Shown here one piece after another: positions 7,941 through 16,843 of a stretch of DNA of 64,000 nt. A program made the translations under genes and the position numbers. This DNA comes from Blautia parvula. GTDB lineage: Bacteria; Bacillota; Clostridia; Lachnospirales; Lachnospiraceae. Under the pieces are notes generated by a model that saw only the letters and a list, made by a program, of their open reading frames with translations, was not told where the DNA came from and made no database searches. How positions within the stretch are numbered: position 1 is the stretch's first letter; each line of letters opens with the position of its first letter. The DNA lies in assembly GCF_020215665.1 (NCBI RefSeq), contig NZ_CP084061.1, positions 5,926,501-5,990,500 of the forward strand, written 5' to 3'.

Positions 7941-10900
7941 ATGAGGAAAAGATTTCAAAGAGTTATGGCCTGGATGTTGACCGTCCTGATGATATTGACT
8001 TACATACCAACGGATGTATGGGCCAGCGGTCAGAATGTACAGGAAAATGAAGTACAGCAGGAGGAGACAGATTTATCAGCATTAAGCAATGAGAGTAAGG
8101 AAAAATCCGATGAATCGGAGGATAGTGATCAGGAGAAGAGAAACGATGTGTTGTCAGAAGATGCAGAAGGGAATGCGGAAACTGGCAGCATAGATGATAA
8201 CCGTGTGACAACGCTGGAAAATGAACAGGTAACAGTGGAGTCTCTGGAGATCATATCCATGCCATACAGAACCAGTTATTACTGTGGATTCGAGGAGATT
8301 GAACCATATGTCTCTATATATGGTATTGAACTTCTGGCATCTTATAGTAATGGACATACAGAAACTATAACTGCTGATTATACAGAGAGTCCTCAGGACA
8401 GTTATGGAAACATACTGTATTTGGAGAAAGACAGCAGATGGCTGGAAACGCCGGGAGAATATGAGATAATACTGCATCTGGGCGATGCCGAGGTAAAAGT
8501 TCCCATAAAGACGCAGGACGTGTTTGAAACGGTACCTGTATTAGATGAAGAGGATACAGTACTGAAGTTTGAAAAAGATACTTCCGGAAACTGGTGTACA
8601 TGGGCAGTAATAAAGCCTTCGGAAACAGGTACATATGCATTGAAGCGGAATTTTGATAATACGCGTCTGGAAATGTATAAGTCTGATGGTACATATGTGG
8701 GAGAGTATTGGGGGGCAGTATCCAGGTGGAAATTAGAGGCCGGTGAATCCTATGTCTGTTTCTGCAGAGACTATGATTATTCTGAGGACAATTTTTACAA
8801 GGCTTCTTTACAAAAGACAGCTGGGGTTGAAAAGGTTGAGATTATCCATCAGCCATATAGTACCTCTTATGTTCAGGAGCTGGACCGCCAGTTTTATTTC
8901 TCGTCAGAAGGAATTGGATTGAGAGTCACATATGATAATGGTGATACCACGTTCCTGGGCTATGATGAGGATGGAAATTACATAGATGAGGACAAGTATG
9001 GAAATTATTATTGGCAGAACGAGTCAGATTGGGATGAAATCATCTCTAAGCCGGGAATTTATGATGTGTATGTAGGCGTTGATGAGGTGGAGGCGGATGA
9101 GCCTGTTAAAATCCAGGTACTGCCTCTTGAGAATATTCCTCAGATAACAGAAGCAAATTATTTTTCCATAGGTATGTCAAAGGAGAAAAGAGAGTGGAAA
9201 AAAGTAATTCCAAGCAAGAGTGGGCAATATAATATAAGCGTTTCAGAGTGGACCTATATCTATATATTGGATGAAAATTTTGAACAGATAGATGCTGACT
9301 ATGCTATGGATATGTCGGCACCTATGGATGCCGGTAAAACATATTATGTTTGTTTTCAAAGCGATAATTTAAGAGAATATGCCGGAATCGTACAATCAGT
9401 ACCACAGGTAACAGCACTTACCATGCTCCAGGAGCCAGTCAAGAAGAAATACATTAAAAATTTAGATTATAATTATTATCTGAATGACCTGGAATTGGAA
9501 CTGACCTATGAAGATGGAAGTACCTATACCATGTCATGGGATGAAATTGGAGAGAATGGAGACTGGAAAGACTCATACGGTAATTATCTCAGAGTAAAGA
9601 TTCTTAAGGATGGCAGTGAGGGTGAGTGGACAAGCGAAGCAGGTACCTATGAAATGGTATTGTCCGTTCAGGAACAAAGTGTAAGCCTGGAAATAGTGGT
9701 AGAAGAGATCAGCAGTGAAAATGTCCCTGTTTTGACAGATACTGATCAGGAGTTTTTCTATGAAGCGGCAGGAAATACTTATGTGCAATTTGTACCGGAA
9801 GAAGACGGCGTTTACGGACTGAGATTTCAGAACCCTGTGAACTGCCGTAAATATAATCAGGAAACGGGTGGTTACGAGTATTACGATGGCGAACAGATTA
9901 ATCTGGCATTAAGCGGGGGAACAGCCTGCTATCTGGAAATAAGCAAAATGTATGAGGAGGATGTAAGCTTTATCGCCAGCGTGGAAAGAATTCCTGATCT
10001 GGAAAGCGTTACTATTGTTTCTGAACCGGTAGAAACCTCATATATATTGGGATTGACGGACGGAGAAATAATTTTAGATGGAATGAAGCTGCAGCTTAAC
10101 TACAGGGACGGAGAAACTACATATATAAATTACAAAAAGGATGAGAATAATCAGGATAAATATGGAACACAGGTAATATATCAGGGATTAAAAGATGTCA
10201 ATGGTGAGGTGACAAAGCCGGGTATTTATAAAGCAGAAATACAGATAGGTACTATTGTAAAAGAGGTACAGATTACTATAAAATCTCTTTCTGAAATAGA
10301 TCCCATCAACCTGGAAGCGGGAAACACCATAGAAGGAAAAATGGGGATTGGATTTCAGTATTTCAGTTTTACTGCACCAGAAACGAAAGACTATTATATA
10401 AAAATGGATGAGGCAAGGTATGTGTTCTGGAAGGAGAAAGATGCCGGAGCATTGAATTCCATGTGGGCAGATAACGGTTTGCTGGAGTTTAAAGGCGGCA
10501 AAACTTATATATTGGCAGTTGAATTTCGGAAAGAGAGCAATTATAAAATAACGATTGGTAAAATTCCGGAAATCAAAGCTTTACAGTTAAAAAAACCTCC
10601 ATGTACTGAGTATTATTACGGTTTACAGAAAAGTCTGGAAGATTATGAACTCAGATATGAAGTGATTTATGAAAATGGTGAGAAAGAGATCCTTTCCAGA
10701 TATGATACAACGAAATATGGTATGAATCTATCTGAAGAAAGTCCATTTGATCAGTGGAATCTAAAAGATGAAAAGGGTAATCTCCCGGTGGGAGATTACC
10801 AGACGGTATACAGACTGGGGAAGGCCAGTATGAATGTGACAATTTCGATACTTTCCCTGGAGGGTCTTGACTACTTGAAAGAAGGGGAATATCTGTTCCT

Positions 10901-13900
10901 GAAAGGGGATCAGGTATTACGGTTTGTACCGAAAGAAACAGGAGACTACCGTCTGATGTTCCGGGAGGCCGGCAATATAACAGTATATGATTCGGAATAT
11001 GAATACTATTGCGGCGATTCTTACGGCAGTGATGTACTTATAGAATCAATGGATAAGGATAAGACGTATTATTTTGTGATACAATACAGCCACAATTCAG
11101 GCACTGACCAAGCGATAATGATTGAAAAAGAAAAGACAGTGGTCGGCTTTCAGGCAGATACCTCAAACATGCAGACTGTATATCGCCAGTATCTGGATAA
11201 TGTTAATTTTGATGAGCTTTATTTAAAAGCTATATATGATGATGGTACCAGGGAGAAGCTTTATGATTATAGTTCAGGTGTTTCCATAGATTTTCAGACT
11301 GTAGGGTTACCTTTGGAAAAAGTGGGTACTTACCCTGTGAAAATTTCTTATAAAGGAGCAGAAACTACATTTAATATTGAATGTGTTCCAGCGGATACAG
11401 GGGAATTGCCTCTGCTGGAGGAAGATGAAACCAATGTAATACCATTCTTAATGGATGAAGCCAGAAAGACTGTCCGATTTATTCCGTCTCAGACATCTCA
11501 ATATGTGTTTTCTGTAAAAAATGCATATCATGATGAGAGCATACAGATATGGGATGATTCCGGAGAATGTATTATAGAGAAAAATGATTGGCTCGATCAT
11601 GGTGTAGCGGTTGATCTGGTGGAGGGAAAAGAATATCTCATTAGTTTGACAGCGGACTATAAATGCAGTTTGGAATTAAAGGTTTCCAGTGTATCCGATA
11701 AGATTGTAAATATGCAATTTGATAAATCCTCCATAAAAGATTATTATTTGTATGATGACTGGGGACCAGGGAGCGATGAATATGCGATTGCGGTTGATGT
11801 TGAATATGAAAGCGGAGAAAAAGAAATACTGAAAAGCGGTCAAAAAGGAAAATACGGAGCGGCCATGACCATATCAGTCAGACAAAATGGCAGGGAAGAT
11901 AATAAAGTTACAGCTTCGTATCTTGACCACAGTATAAGCGGAACACTGAATCTGTGTACTATAGAAAACGCACCACTTGATATAGTCAAGTTGGGAAAAA
12001 ACACCTTAGATGTAAACCGCCAAGTGATCTATTACAAATTTACGCCTGAGGAAGACGGAATTTATAAATATTGCGTGAATTATGATATGATTTCACAGAC
12101 CTCCCGTTTTACGAGTGCGGATGGTACCATCCAGACAGAATTAAAAAAGGGAACCACATATTATCTGAGTCATTATATTGCTCCTGAAACCAAGCGTGTA
12201 GAAATTACTGTTGAGAAGGTAAAGGAAGTCAGCAAGATAGAAATTAAGAAAAAACCTGACAAGACAGTTTATGCGGCAGATTGGGATTATGATGTGGAAA
12301 ATAAGGGCCTGGTAATTCATGCTTCTTATTCGGACGGTACAGACAGAGATATAGCACTGGAGGACCTTGCCTTTGAAGGATTTTCAGTTGATTACCCGGA
12401 TATAGACGGTTTACTGTATAATACAGGACCTGGAGACTATAAAGGGGTAGTGAGCTGGAGAGACGTATCGGCATCTTTTGACATAAAAGTTTTGCCTTCA
12501 AAAGACATTTCACAGGAAGTTAAGGAAAATGAGATACAAACTTCTGAAGGCAGAGGACGTAAGCTGTATAAATTTATGCCTCAAAAGGATGGCGTCTATT
12601 GGTATGTTTCTGATGTATATACTGCCGTAAAAGATGAATCCGGACACGAAGCTGACATAGTTTATACACAGCAGATGGGATTTCAGAAGCTTATGCGGCT
12701 GGAAAAAGGAAAGTGGTATTTCTTTAATGTAGACTTCACGATGGCGAACCAAAAGTTTTACATCTTTCCACAGAAATCAGTTGCGGATATACAGGTGAAA
12801 AACAATACAGTTACAGTAATGGAAGGTTCCAGTTTATATAGCCTGGAAGAGGATGCAGTAATCATCTATGAAGATGGTTCAAAGGATACTTTAAATTATG
12901 GTGAGGTATTGGAAACTGGTGGTTCTCTTGAGTTGATTTCCCTGAAGGGAACGAGAGTTATAGGAAAACAGCCAATCGTGCTGAAGTTTTTAGATAAAAT
13001 GATAAACTGTACACTTAATGTGATTCCTGAAGAAGAATATGAAATGAAAGAATTTAAAATAGGGGAATCACAGAGCTTGGAACAGAGCTGGGTTTACTTC
13101 AAATTCAGGACATCTGATAAGCCTTATTACAGGTTTTTTACAGACTCAGAAGAAAGTGTGAGACTACAGTTTTATTCCAAAGGCTATATCAACACTAGTC
13201 ATTTGATGCCGGTTTATGCGAGCAAGGATGTACCTGCAATTGTTAAGCTGGAACCAAACACAACCTATCGATTGAGTGTCAATGGAAAGGCTGGTAATTC
13301 TTTAAACGCGGTCGGAGTATCAGGGCTTGAAAAAATTGAAGTACTCAATAAGGGACAGGAAGAATTATTCCAGGGCGAATATATCAACCAGGATACAATT
13401 GAGGCCTATTACTATGGTTCAAAGCTTAAAATAACAGATACAGATGGAAATTCCTGGACAGAAGTTTATAATCCTTATATGAATAGGAGTATAATTCAGG
13501 TAGGATTAGAACAGCAGGCCGGAATAGAAAAGTCAGGAAAATGTAAGACGTGGATTGATTACTGCGGTAAAAAAATCACACAAACACTTCCAATTACAGC
13601 TATTTCCAAGTCGAAAAATCTGATAGATTTGGGAGATGGGGCTAAAAGTCAATTTAAACGAAATGCATCAAGGTGGAAACAGGTATATAAAATAACTCCA
13701 AGTATGGATGGAGCCTACAAAATCAATATGAACACATTGGAGCCTGTCTGGAATGTGGAGATTAAGTTAGTAGATGAAGAAGGGCAGAAACTGATTGACA
13801 CCCAGAATAATATAGGAAAAGCGTTTGCTATGGAAGAATCACTGACAAAGGGAAAAAGTTATTATTTAATTATTACGTCATACCCATTGCTTACCGGTGA

Positions 13901-16652
13901 ACAGACAGCATCCGTGGAATTCCTTCCGAAAACAATTCTGGTACCGGTTAAAGAGGTTAAGTTAAATGCTGCTCAGCTGAATTTTGCAAAACTAAATGAA
14001 ACAAAACAGCTGACAGCATCTGTGACACCGGAAAATGCAACGAATAAAACCGTCATCTGGACAACAAGCAATGAAAAAGTTGCGCAGGTGTCCAACGGAA
14101 AAGTGACATCTAAGGGGCCCGGAACCTGCACAATTACAGCGAGTGCAGGAGGTATATCAGCAATCTGCAAAGTGAGTGTGAAATCTCCTGCAGAAAAAAT
14201 AACTTTAAACAAAACTTCTGCGACAGTTTATACTGGGAAAACGTATACTCTGGTACCTGATTTGACGCCGTCCAACAGTACAGATTCTGTAACATGGACT
14301 TCATCAAATACAAAAGTGGCAAAAGTATCATCTAAAGGCGTTGTGACCGGAGTAGCAAAGGGAACTGCCACAATCACTGCAAAGACAACCAGTGGAAAAA
14401 CGGCTGCCTGTAAAGTGACAGTGAAAATAGCAGCAACAAAGGTGACACTGTCCAAGACGTCAGTGACTGTGAACAAAGGAAAAACATATACACTGAAAGC
14501 CACTATGTCACCGTCAGGTGCAAATGACAGTCTGCAGTGGAGCAGTTCAAACAGTAAAGTGGCAAAAGTTTCCACTTCCGGTGTTGTGACCGGAGTTGCC
14601 AGAGGTTCAGCAACGATAACTGTAAAGACAGGAAGTGGAAAAACAGCTTCCTGTAAAGTGACAGTAAAAGTACCTTCCACAAAAGTGTCTTTAAGTAAAA
14701 CTTCGGTTTCTTTAAATAAGGGAAAAACATATACCCTGAAAGGCACTATGTCACCAAGTGACAGTACAGACAGTCTGAAATGGAGCAGTTCAAATACAAA
14801 AGTGGCGAAAGTATCCTCTTCGGGTGTGGTGACCGGAGTGGAAAAGGGAAGCGCTGTGATTACAGTGAAGACTATCAGCGGAAAAACAGCTACCTGCAAA
14901 GTGACAGTAAAAATTCCATCTACCAAAGTAACTATGAGTAAGACTTCCATTTCCGTTAATGTTGGAAAAACCTATACTTTAAAAGGAACCATGTCACCAA
15001 GCAATACAACGGATACTTTGAAGTGGAGCAGTTCTGATACTAAGATTGCAAAAGTATCTTCAACAGGTGTAGTCACAGCCGTGGCAAAAGGAAGTGCTAC
15101 GATCACGGTAAAGACCACCAGCGGAAAGACAGCTACCTGTAAAGTTACGGTAAAAGTACCGTCCACCAAAGTGACCATGAGCAAAACTTCCGTGTCGATC
15201 AATGTGGGAAAAACCTATACCCTGAAAGGGACTATGTCACCCAGTAATACAACGGATACTTTGAAGTGGAGCAGTTCCAATACCAAGATAGCCAAGGTAT
15301 CCTCAACAGGTGTAGTCACAGCCGTGGCAAAAGGAAGTGCTACGATCACGGTAAAGACCACCAGCGGAAAGACAGCTACTTGTAAAGTTACGGTAAAAGT
15401 ACCGTCCACTAAAGTGACCATGAGCAAGACTTCCGTGTCGATCAATGTGGGAAAAACCTATACCCTGAAAGGGACTATGTCACCCAGTAATACAACGGAT
15501 ACATTGAAATGGAGCAGTTCCAATACCAAGATAGCCAAGGTATCCTCAACAGGTGTAGTCACAGCTGTGGCAAAAGGAAGTGCTACGATCACGGTAAAGA
15601 CTACCAGCGGAAAGACAGCTACCTGTAAAGTTACGGTAAAAGTACCGTCCACTAAAGTGACCATGAGCAAAACTTCCGTGTCGATCAATGTGGGAAAAAC
15701 CTATACCCTGAAAGGGACTATGTCACCCAGTAATACAACGGATACATTGAAATGGAGCAGTTCCAATACCAAGATAGCCAAGGTATCCTCAACAGGTGTA
15801 GTTACAGCTGTGGTAAAAGGAAGTGCTACGATCACGGTAAAGACTACCAGCGGAAAGACAGCCACCTGTAAAGTTACGGTAAAAGTACCGTCCACTAAAG
15901 TAACCATGAGTAAGACTTCCATTTCAATCAATAAAGGAAAGACTTATACGTTAAAAGGAACCATGTCGCCCAGTAATACTACAGATACCCTGAAATGGAG
16001 CAGTTCTAATACAAAGGTAGCCAAAGTTTCCTCAACAGGCGTGGTAACTGCAGTGGAAAAGGGAACAGCGACTATTACAGTGAAGACTACCAGCGGAAAA
16101 ACCGCCACATGTAAAGTGACAGTGAAAATTCCATCCACAAAAGTAGCTCTCAGCAAAACATCAATCAGTGTTTATAAAGGAAAGACATATACACTGAAAG
16201 GAACTTTGACTCCGGGAAATTCTACGGATACCCTGAAATGGAGCAGTTCCAATACAAAAGTGGCAACTGTATCGGGCAGCGGAGTGGTAAAAGGTATCAG
16301 TGCAGGAACAGCTTCGATTACAGTGAAAACCAGCAGCGGAAAAACAGCAACCTGCAAAGTGACTGTAAAAGAAATAAAGGCTGCCTCTATTCAGTTTGAC
16401 AGTGGAGAGATGAATTTGACTTCCGGCCAATCGATAAAGGCTGGTATTACTGTTCTCCCGGCCAATACAACGGATAGTATTACCTGGAGCAGTTCCGATG
16501 ACAGTATAGTGCGTGTATCGTCGGATGGTGTTATAACCGCAGTAAAAGAGGGAGAAGCGAGTGTTGAAGCGAAAACTTCCAGTGGAAAGAAATGTAGTTG
16601 TAAAATTACAGTATCTGCTTCGACAGATAATACAGAAGAAACAGCACAATGA
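7941..16652 (+). CDS. Giant secreted repeat protein: Ig/PPC-like modules followed by eleven BIG2 domains
   Basis: A 2,903-residue protein with a signal peptide (MRKRF start, hydrophobic core, VWA-SG cleavage site near residue 29) and an acidic linker to about residue 95. Residues 97-2000 hold ten degenerate modules of about 190 residues (starts near 97, 296, 490, 686, 877, 1067, 1255, 1430, 1614, 1796). Each has an Ig-like half with a TSY...G...YxxG pattern and a PPC-like beta half with Y.F.P...G.Y and AGKTYY-like strands. Residues 2001-2894 are eleven BIG2 domains, nine of them exactly 81 residues. There is no LPXTG motif, S-layer homology domain or C-terminal helix, so the means of attachment is unclear. 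AAAGGAG lies 9 bases before the ATG. Probably an adhesin-like or matrix protein; ligand unknown. Confidence 0.85.
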   Translation: MRKRFQRVMAWMLTVLMILTYIPTDVWASGQNVQENEVQQEETDLSALSNESKEKSDESEDSDQEKRNDVLSEDAEGNAETGSIDDNRVTTLENEQVTVESLEIISMPYRTSYYCGFEEIEPYVSIYGIELLASYSNGHTETITADYTESPQDSYGNILYLEKDSRWLETPGEYEIILHLGDAEVKVPIKTQDVFETVPVLDEEDTVLKFEKDTSGNWCTWAVIKPSETGTYALKRNFDNTRLEMYKSDGTYVGEYWGAVSRWKLEAGESYVCFCRDYDYSEDNFYKASLQKTAGVEKVEIIHQPYSTSYVQELDRQFYFSSEGIGLRVTYDNGDTTFLGYDEDGNYIDEDKYGNYYWQNESDWDEIISKPGIYDVYVGVDEVEADEPVKIQVLPLENIPQITEANYFSIGMSKEKREWKKVIPSKSGQYNISVSEWTYIYILDENFEQIDADYAMDMSAPMDAGKTYYVCFQSDNLREYAGIVQSVPQVTALTMLQEPVKKKYIKNLDYNYYLNDLELELTYEDGSTYTMSWDEIGENGDWKDSYGNYLRVKILKDGSEGEWTSEAGTYEMVLSVQEQSVSLEIVVEEISSENVPVLTDTDQEFFYEAAGNTYVQFVPEEDGVYGLRFQNPVNCRKYNQETGGYEYYDGEQINLALSGGTACYLEISKMYEEDVSFIASVERIPDLESVTIVSEPVETSYILGLTDGEIILDGMKLQLNYRDGETTYINYKKDENNQDKYGTQVIYQGLKDVNGEVTKPGIYKAEIQIGTIVKEVQITIKSLSEIDPINLEAGNTIEGKMGIGFQYFSFTAPETKDYYIKMDEARYVFWKEKDAGALNSMWADNGLLEFKGGKTYILAVEFRKESNYKITIGKIPEIKALQLKKPPCTEYYYGLQKSLEDYELRYEVIYENGEKEILSRYDTTKYGMNLSEESPFDQWNLKDEKGNLPVGDYQTVYRLGKASMNVTISILSLEGLDYLKEGEYLFLKGDQVLRFVPKETGDYRLMFREAGNITVYDSEYEYYCGDSYGSDVLIESMDKDKTYYFVIQYSHNSGTDQAIMIEKEKTVVGFQADTSNMQTVYRQYLDNVNFDELYLKAIYDDGTREKLYDYSSGVSIDFQTVGLPLEKVGTYPVKISYKGAETTFNIECVPADTGELPLLEEDETNVIPFLMDEARKTVRFIPSQTSQYVFSVKNAYHDESIQIWDDSGECIIEKNDWLDHGVAVDLVEGKEYLISLTADYKCSLELKVSSVSDKIVNMQFDKSSIKDYYLYDDWGPGSDEYAIAVDVEYESGEKEILKSGQKGKYGAAMTISVRQNGREDNKVTASYLDHSISGTLNLCTIENAPLDIVKLGKNTLDVNRQVIYYKFTPEEDGIYKYCVNYDMISQTSRFTSADGTIQTELKKGTTYYLSHYIAPETKRVEITVEKVKEVSKIEIKKKPDKTVYAADWDYDVENKGLVIHASYSDGTDRDIALEDLAFEGFSVDYPDIDGLLYNTGPGDYKGVVSWRDVSASFDIKVLPSKDISQEVKENEIQTSEGRGRKLYKFMPQKDGVYWYVSDVYTAVKDESGHEADIVYTQQMGFQKLMRLEKGKWYFFNVDFTMANQKFYIFPQKSVADIQVKNNTVTVMEGSSLYSLEEDAVIIYEDGSKDTLNYGEVLETGGSLELISLKGTRVIGKQPIVLKFLDKMINCTLNVIPEEEYEMKEFKIGESQSLEQSWVYFKFRTSDKPYYRFFTDSEESVRLQFYSKGYINTSHLMPVYASKDVPAIVKLEPNTTYRLSVNGKAGNSLNAVGVSGLEKIEVLNKGQEELFQGEYINQDTIEAYYYGSKLKITDTDGNSWTEVYNPYMNRSIIQVGLEQQAGIEKSGKCKTWIDYCGKKITQTLPITAISKSKNLIDLGDGAKSQFKRNASRWKQVYKITPSMDGAYKINMNTLEPVWNVEIKLVDEEGQKLIDTQNNIGKAFAMEESLTKGKSYYLIITSYPLLTGEQTASVEFLPKTILVPVKEVKLNAAQLNFAKLNETKQLTASVTPENATNKTVIWTTSNEKVAQVSNGKVTSKGPGTCTITASAGGISAICKVSVKSPAEKITLNKTSATVYTGKTYTLVPDLTPSNSTDSVTWTSSNTKVAKVSSKGVVTGVAKGTATITAKTTSGKTAACKVTVKIAATKVTLSKTSVTVNKGKTYTLKATMSPSGANDSLQWSSSNSKVAKVSTSGVVTGVARGSATITVKTGSGKTASCKVTVKVPSTKVSLSKTSVSLNKGKTYTLKGTMSPSDSTDSLKWSSSNTKVAKVSSSGVVTGVEKGSAVITVKTISGKTATCKVTVKIPSTKVTMSKTSISVNVGKTYTLKGTMSPSNTTDTLKWSSSDTKIAKVSSTGVVTAVAKGSATITVKTTSGKTATCKVTVKVPSTKVTMSKTSVSINVGKTYTLKGTMSPSNTTDTLKWSSSNTKIAKVSSTGVVTAVAKGSATITVKTTSGKTATCKVTVKVPSTKVTMSKTSVSINVGKTYTLKGTMSPSNTTDTLKWSSSNTKIAKVSSTGVVTAVAKGSATITVKTTSGKTATCKVTVKVPSTKVTMSKTSVSINVGKTYTLKGTMSPSNTTDTLKWSSSNTKIAKVSSTGVVTAVVKGSATITVKTTSGKTATCKVTVKVPSTKVTMSKTSISINKGKTYTLKGTMSPSNTTDTLKWSSSNTKVAKVSSTGVVTAVEKGTATITVKTTSGKTATCKVTVKIPSTKVALSKTSISVYKGKTYTLKGTLTPGNSTDTLKWSSSNTKVATVSGSGVVKGISAGTASITVKTSSGKTATCKVTVKEIKAASIQFDSGEMNLTSGQSIKAGITVLPANTTDSITWSSSDDSIVRVSSDGVITAVKEGEASVEAKTSSGKKCSCKITVSASTDNTEETAQ
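14190..16376 (+). repeat. Nine tandem 243-bp units encoding BIG2 domains 2-10
   Basis: Units begin at 14190, 14433, 14676, 14919, 15162, 15405, 15648, 15891 and 16134, an exact 243-bp (81-codon) period with no indels. The four units from 14919 to 15890 are nearly identical in DNA, including synonymous positions; outer units are more diverged. This pattern indicates recent duplication or gene conversion in the middle of the array. A diverged eleventh domain (16377 onward) and a first domain (13941-14189) flank the array. Confidence 0.95.
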
Positions 16653-16669
16653 AATAGTTTAACGATTTG

Positions 16670-16714
16670 AGGAATCAGGCTGCAGAGAACTGTTCTGCAG
16701 CCTGATTCCTTTTC
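16670..16714 (+). terminator. Strong intrinsic terminator after the giant surface protein gene
   Basis: A perfect 17-bp stem (16670-16686 with 16694-16710), a 7-nt loop, then TTTTC. It closes the long transcript and separates it from the sulfatase-family gene. Confidence 0.85.
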
Positions 16715-16748
16715 GCAATAGTTGTCTAAAGATTCCTTAATAATTATA

Positions 16749-16777
16749 TTGCAATCACTTGGCAGAGTATGTTATCT
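16749..16777 (+). promoter_or_regulatory. Possible promoter for the LtaS/MdoB-like gene
   Basis: TTGCAA at 16749-16754, a 17-base spacer, then TTATCT at 16772-16777. TATAAA at 16780 is an alternative -10. Weak match to consensus. Confidence 0.35.
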
Positions 16778-16843
16778 TGTATAAAGAAGGTTTGGCAATG
16801 GTGAGCAGCCGAAAAAATATATATGTAAATGTTGGAGCGCAGT

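Noticed and set aside
14190-16376. Regular repeats that might be taken for a CRISPR array
   Set aside because: The 243-bp period is an exact multiple of three, the repeats are inside one open frame and encode BIG2 domains; there are no short repeats with unique spacers and no cas genes.
14228-16649. A ladder of about 76-codon open frames on the minus strand, repeated every 243 bases
   Set aside because: They are the antisense of the BIG2 repeat array; their regular spacing is copied from the repeat, and none has a ribosome binding site.
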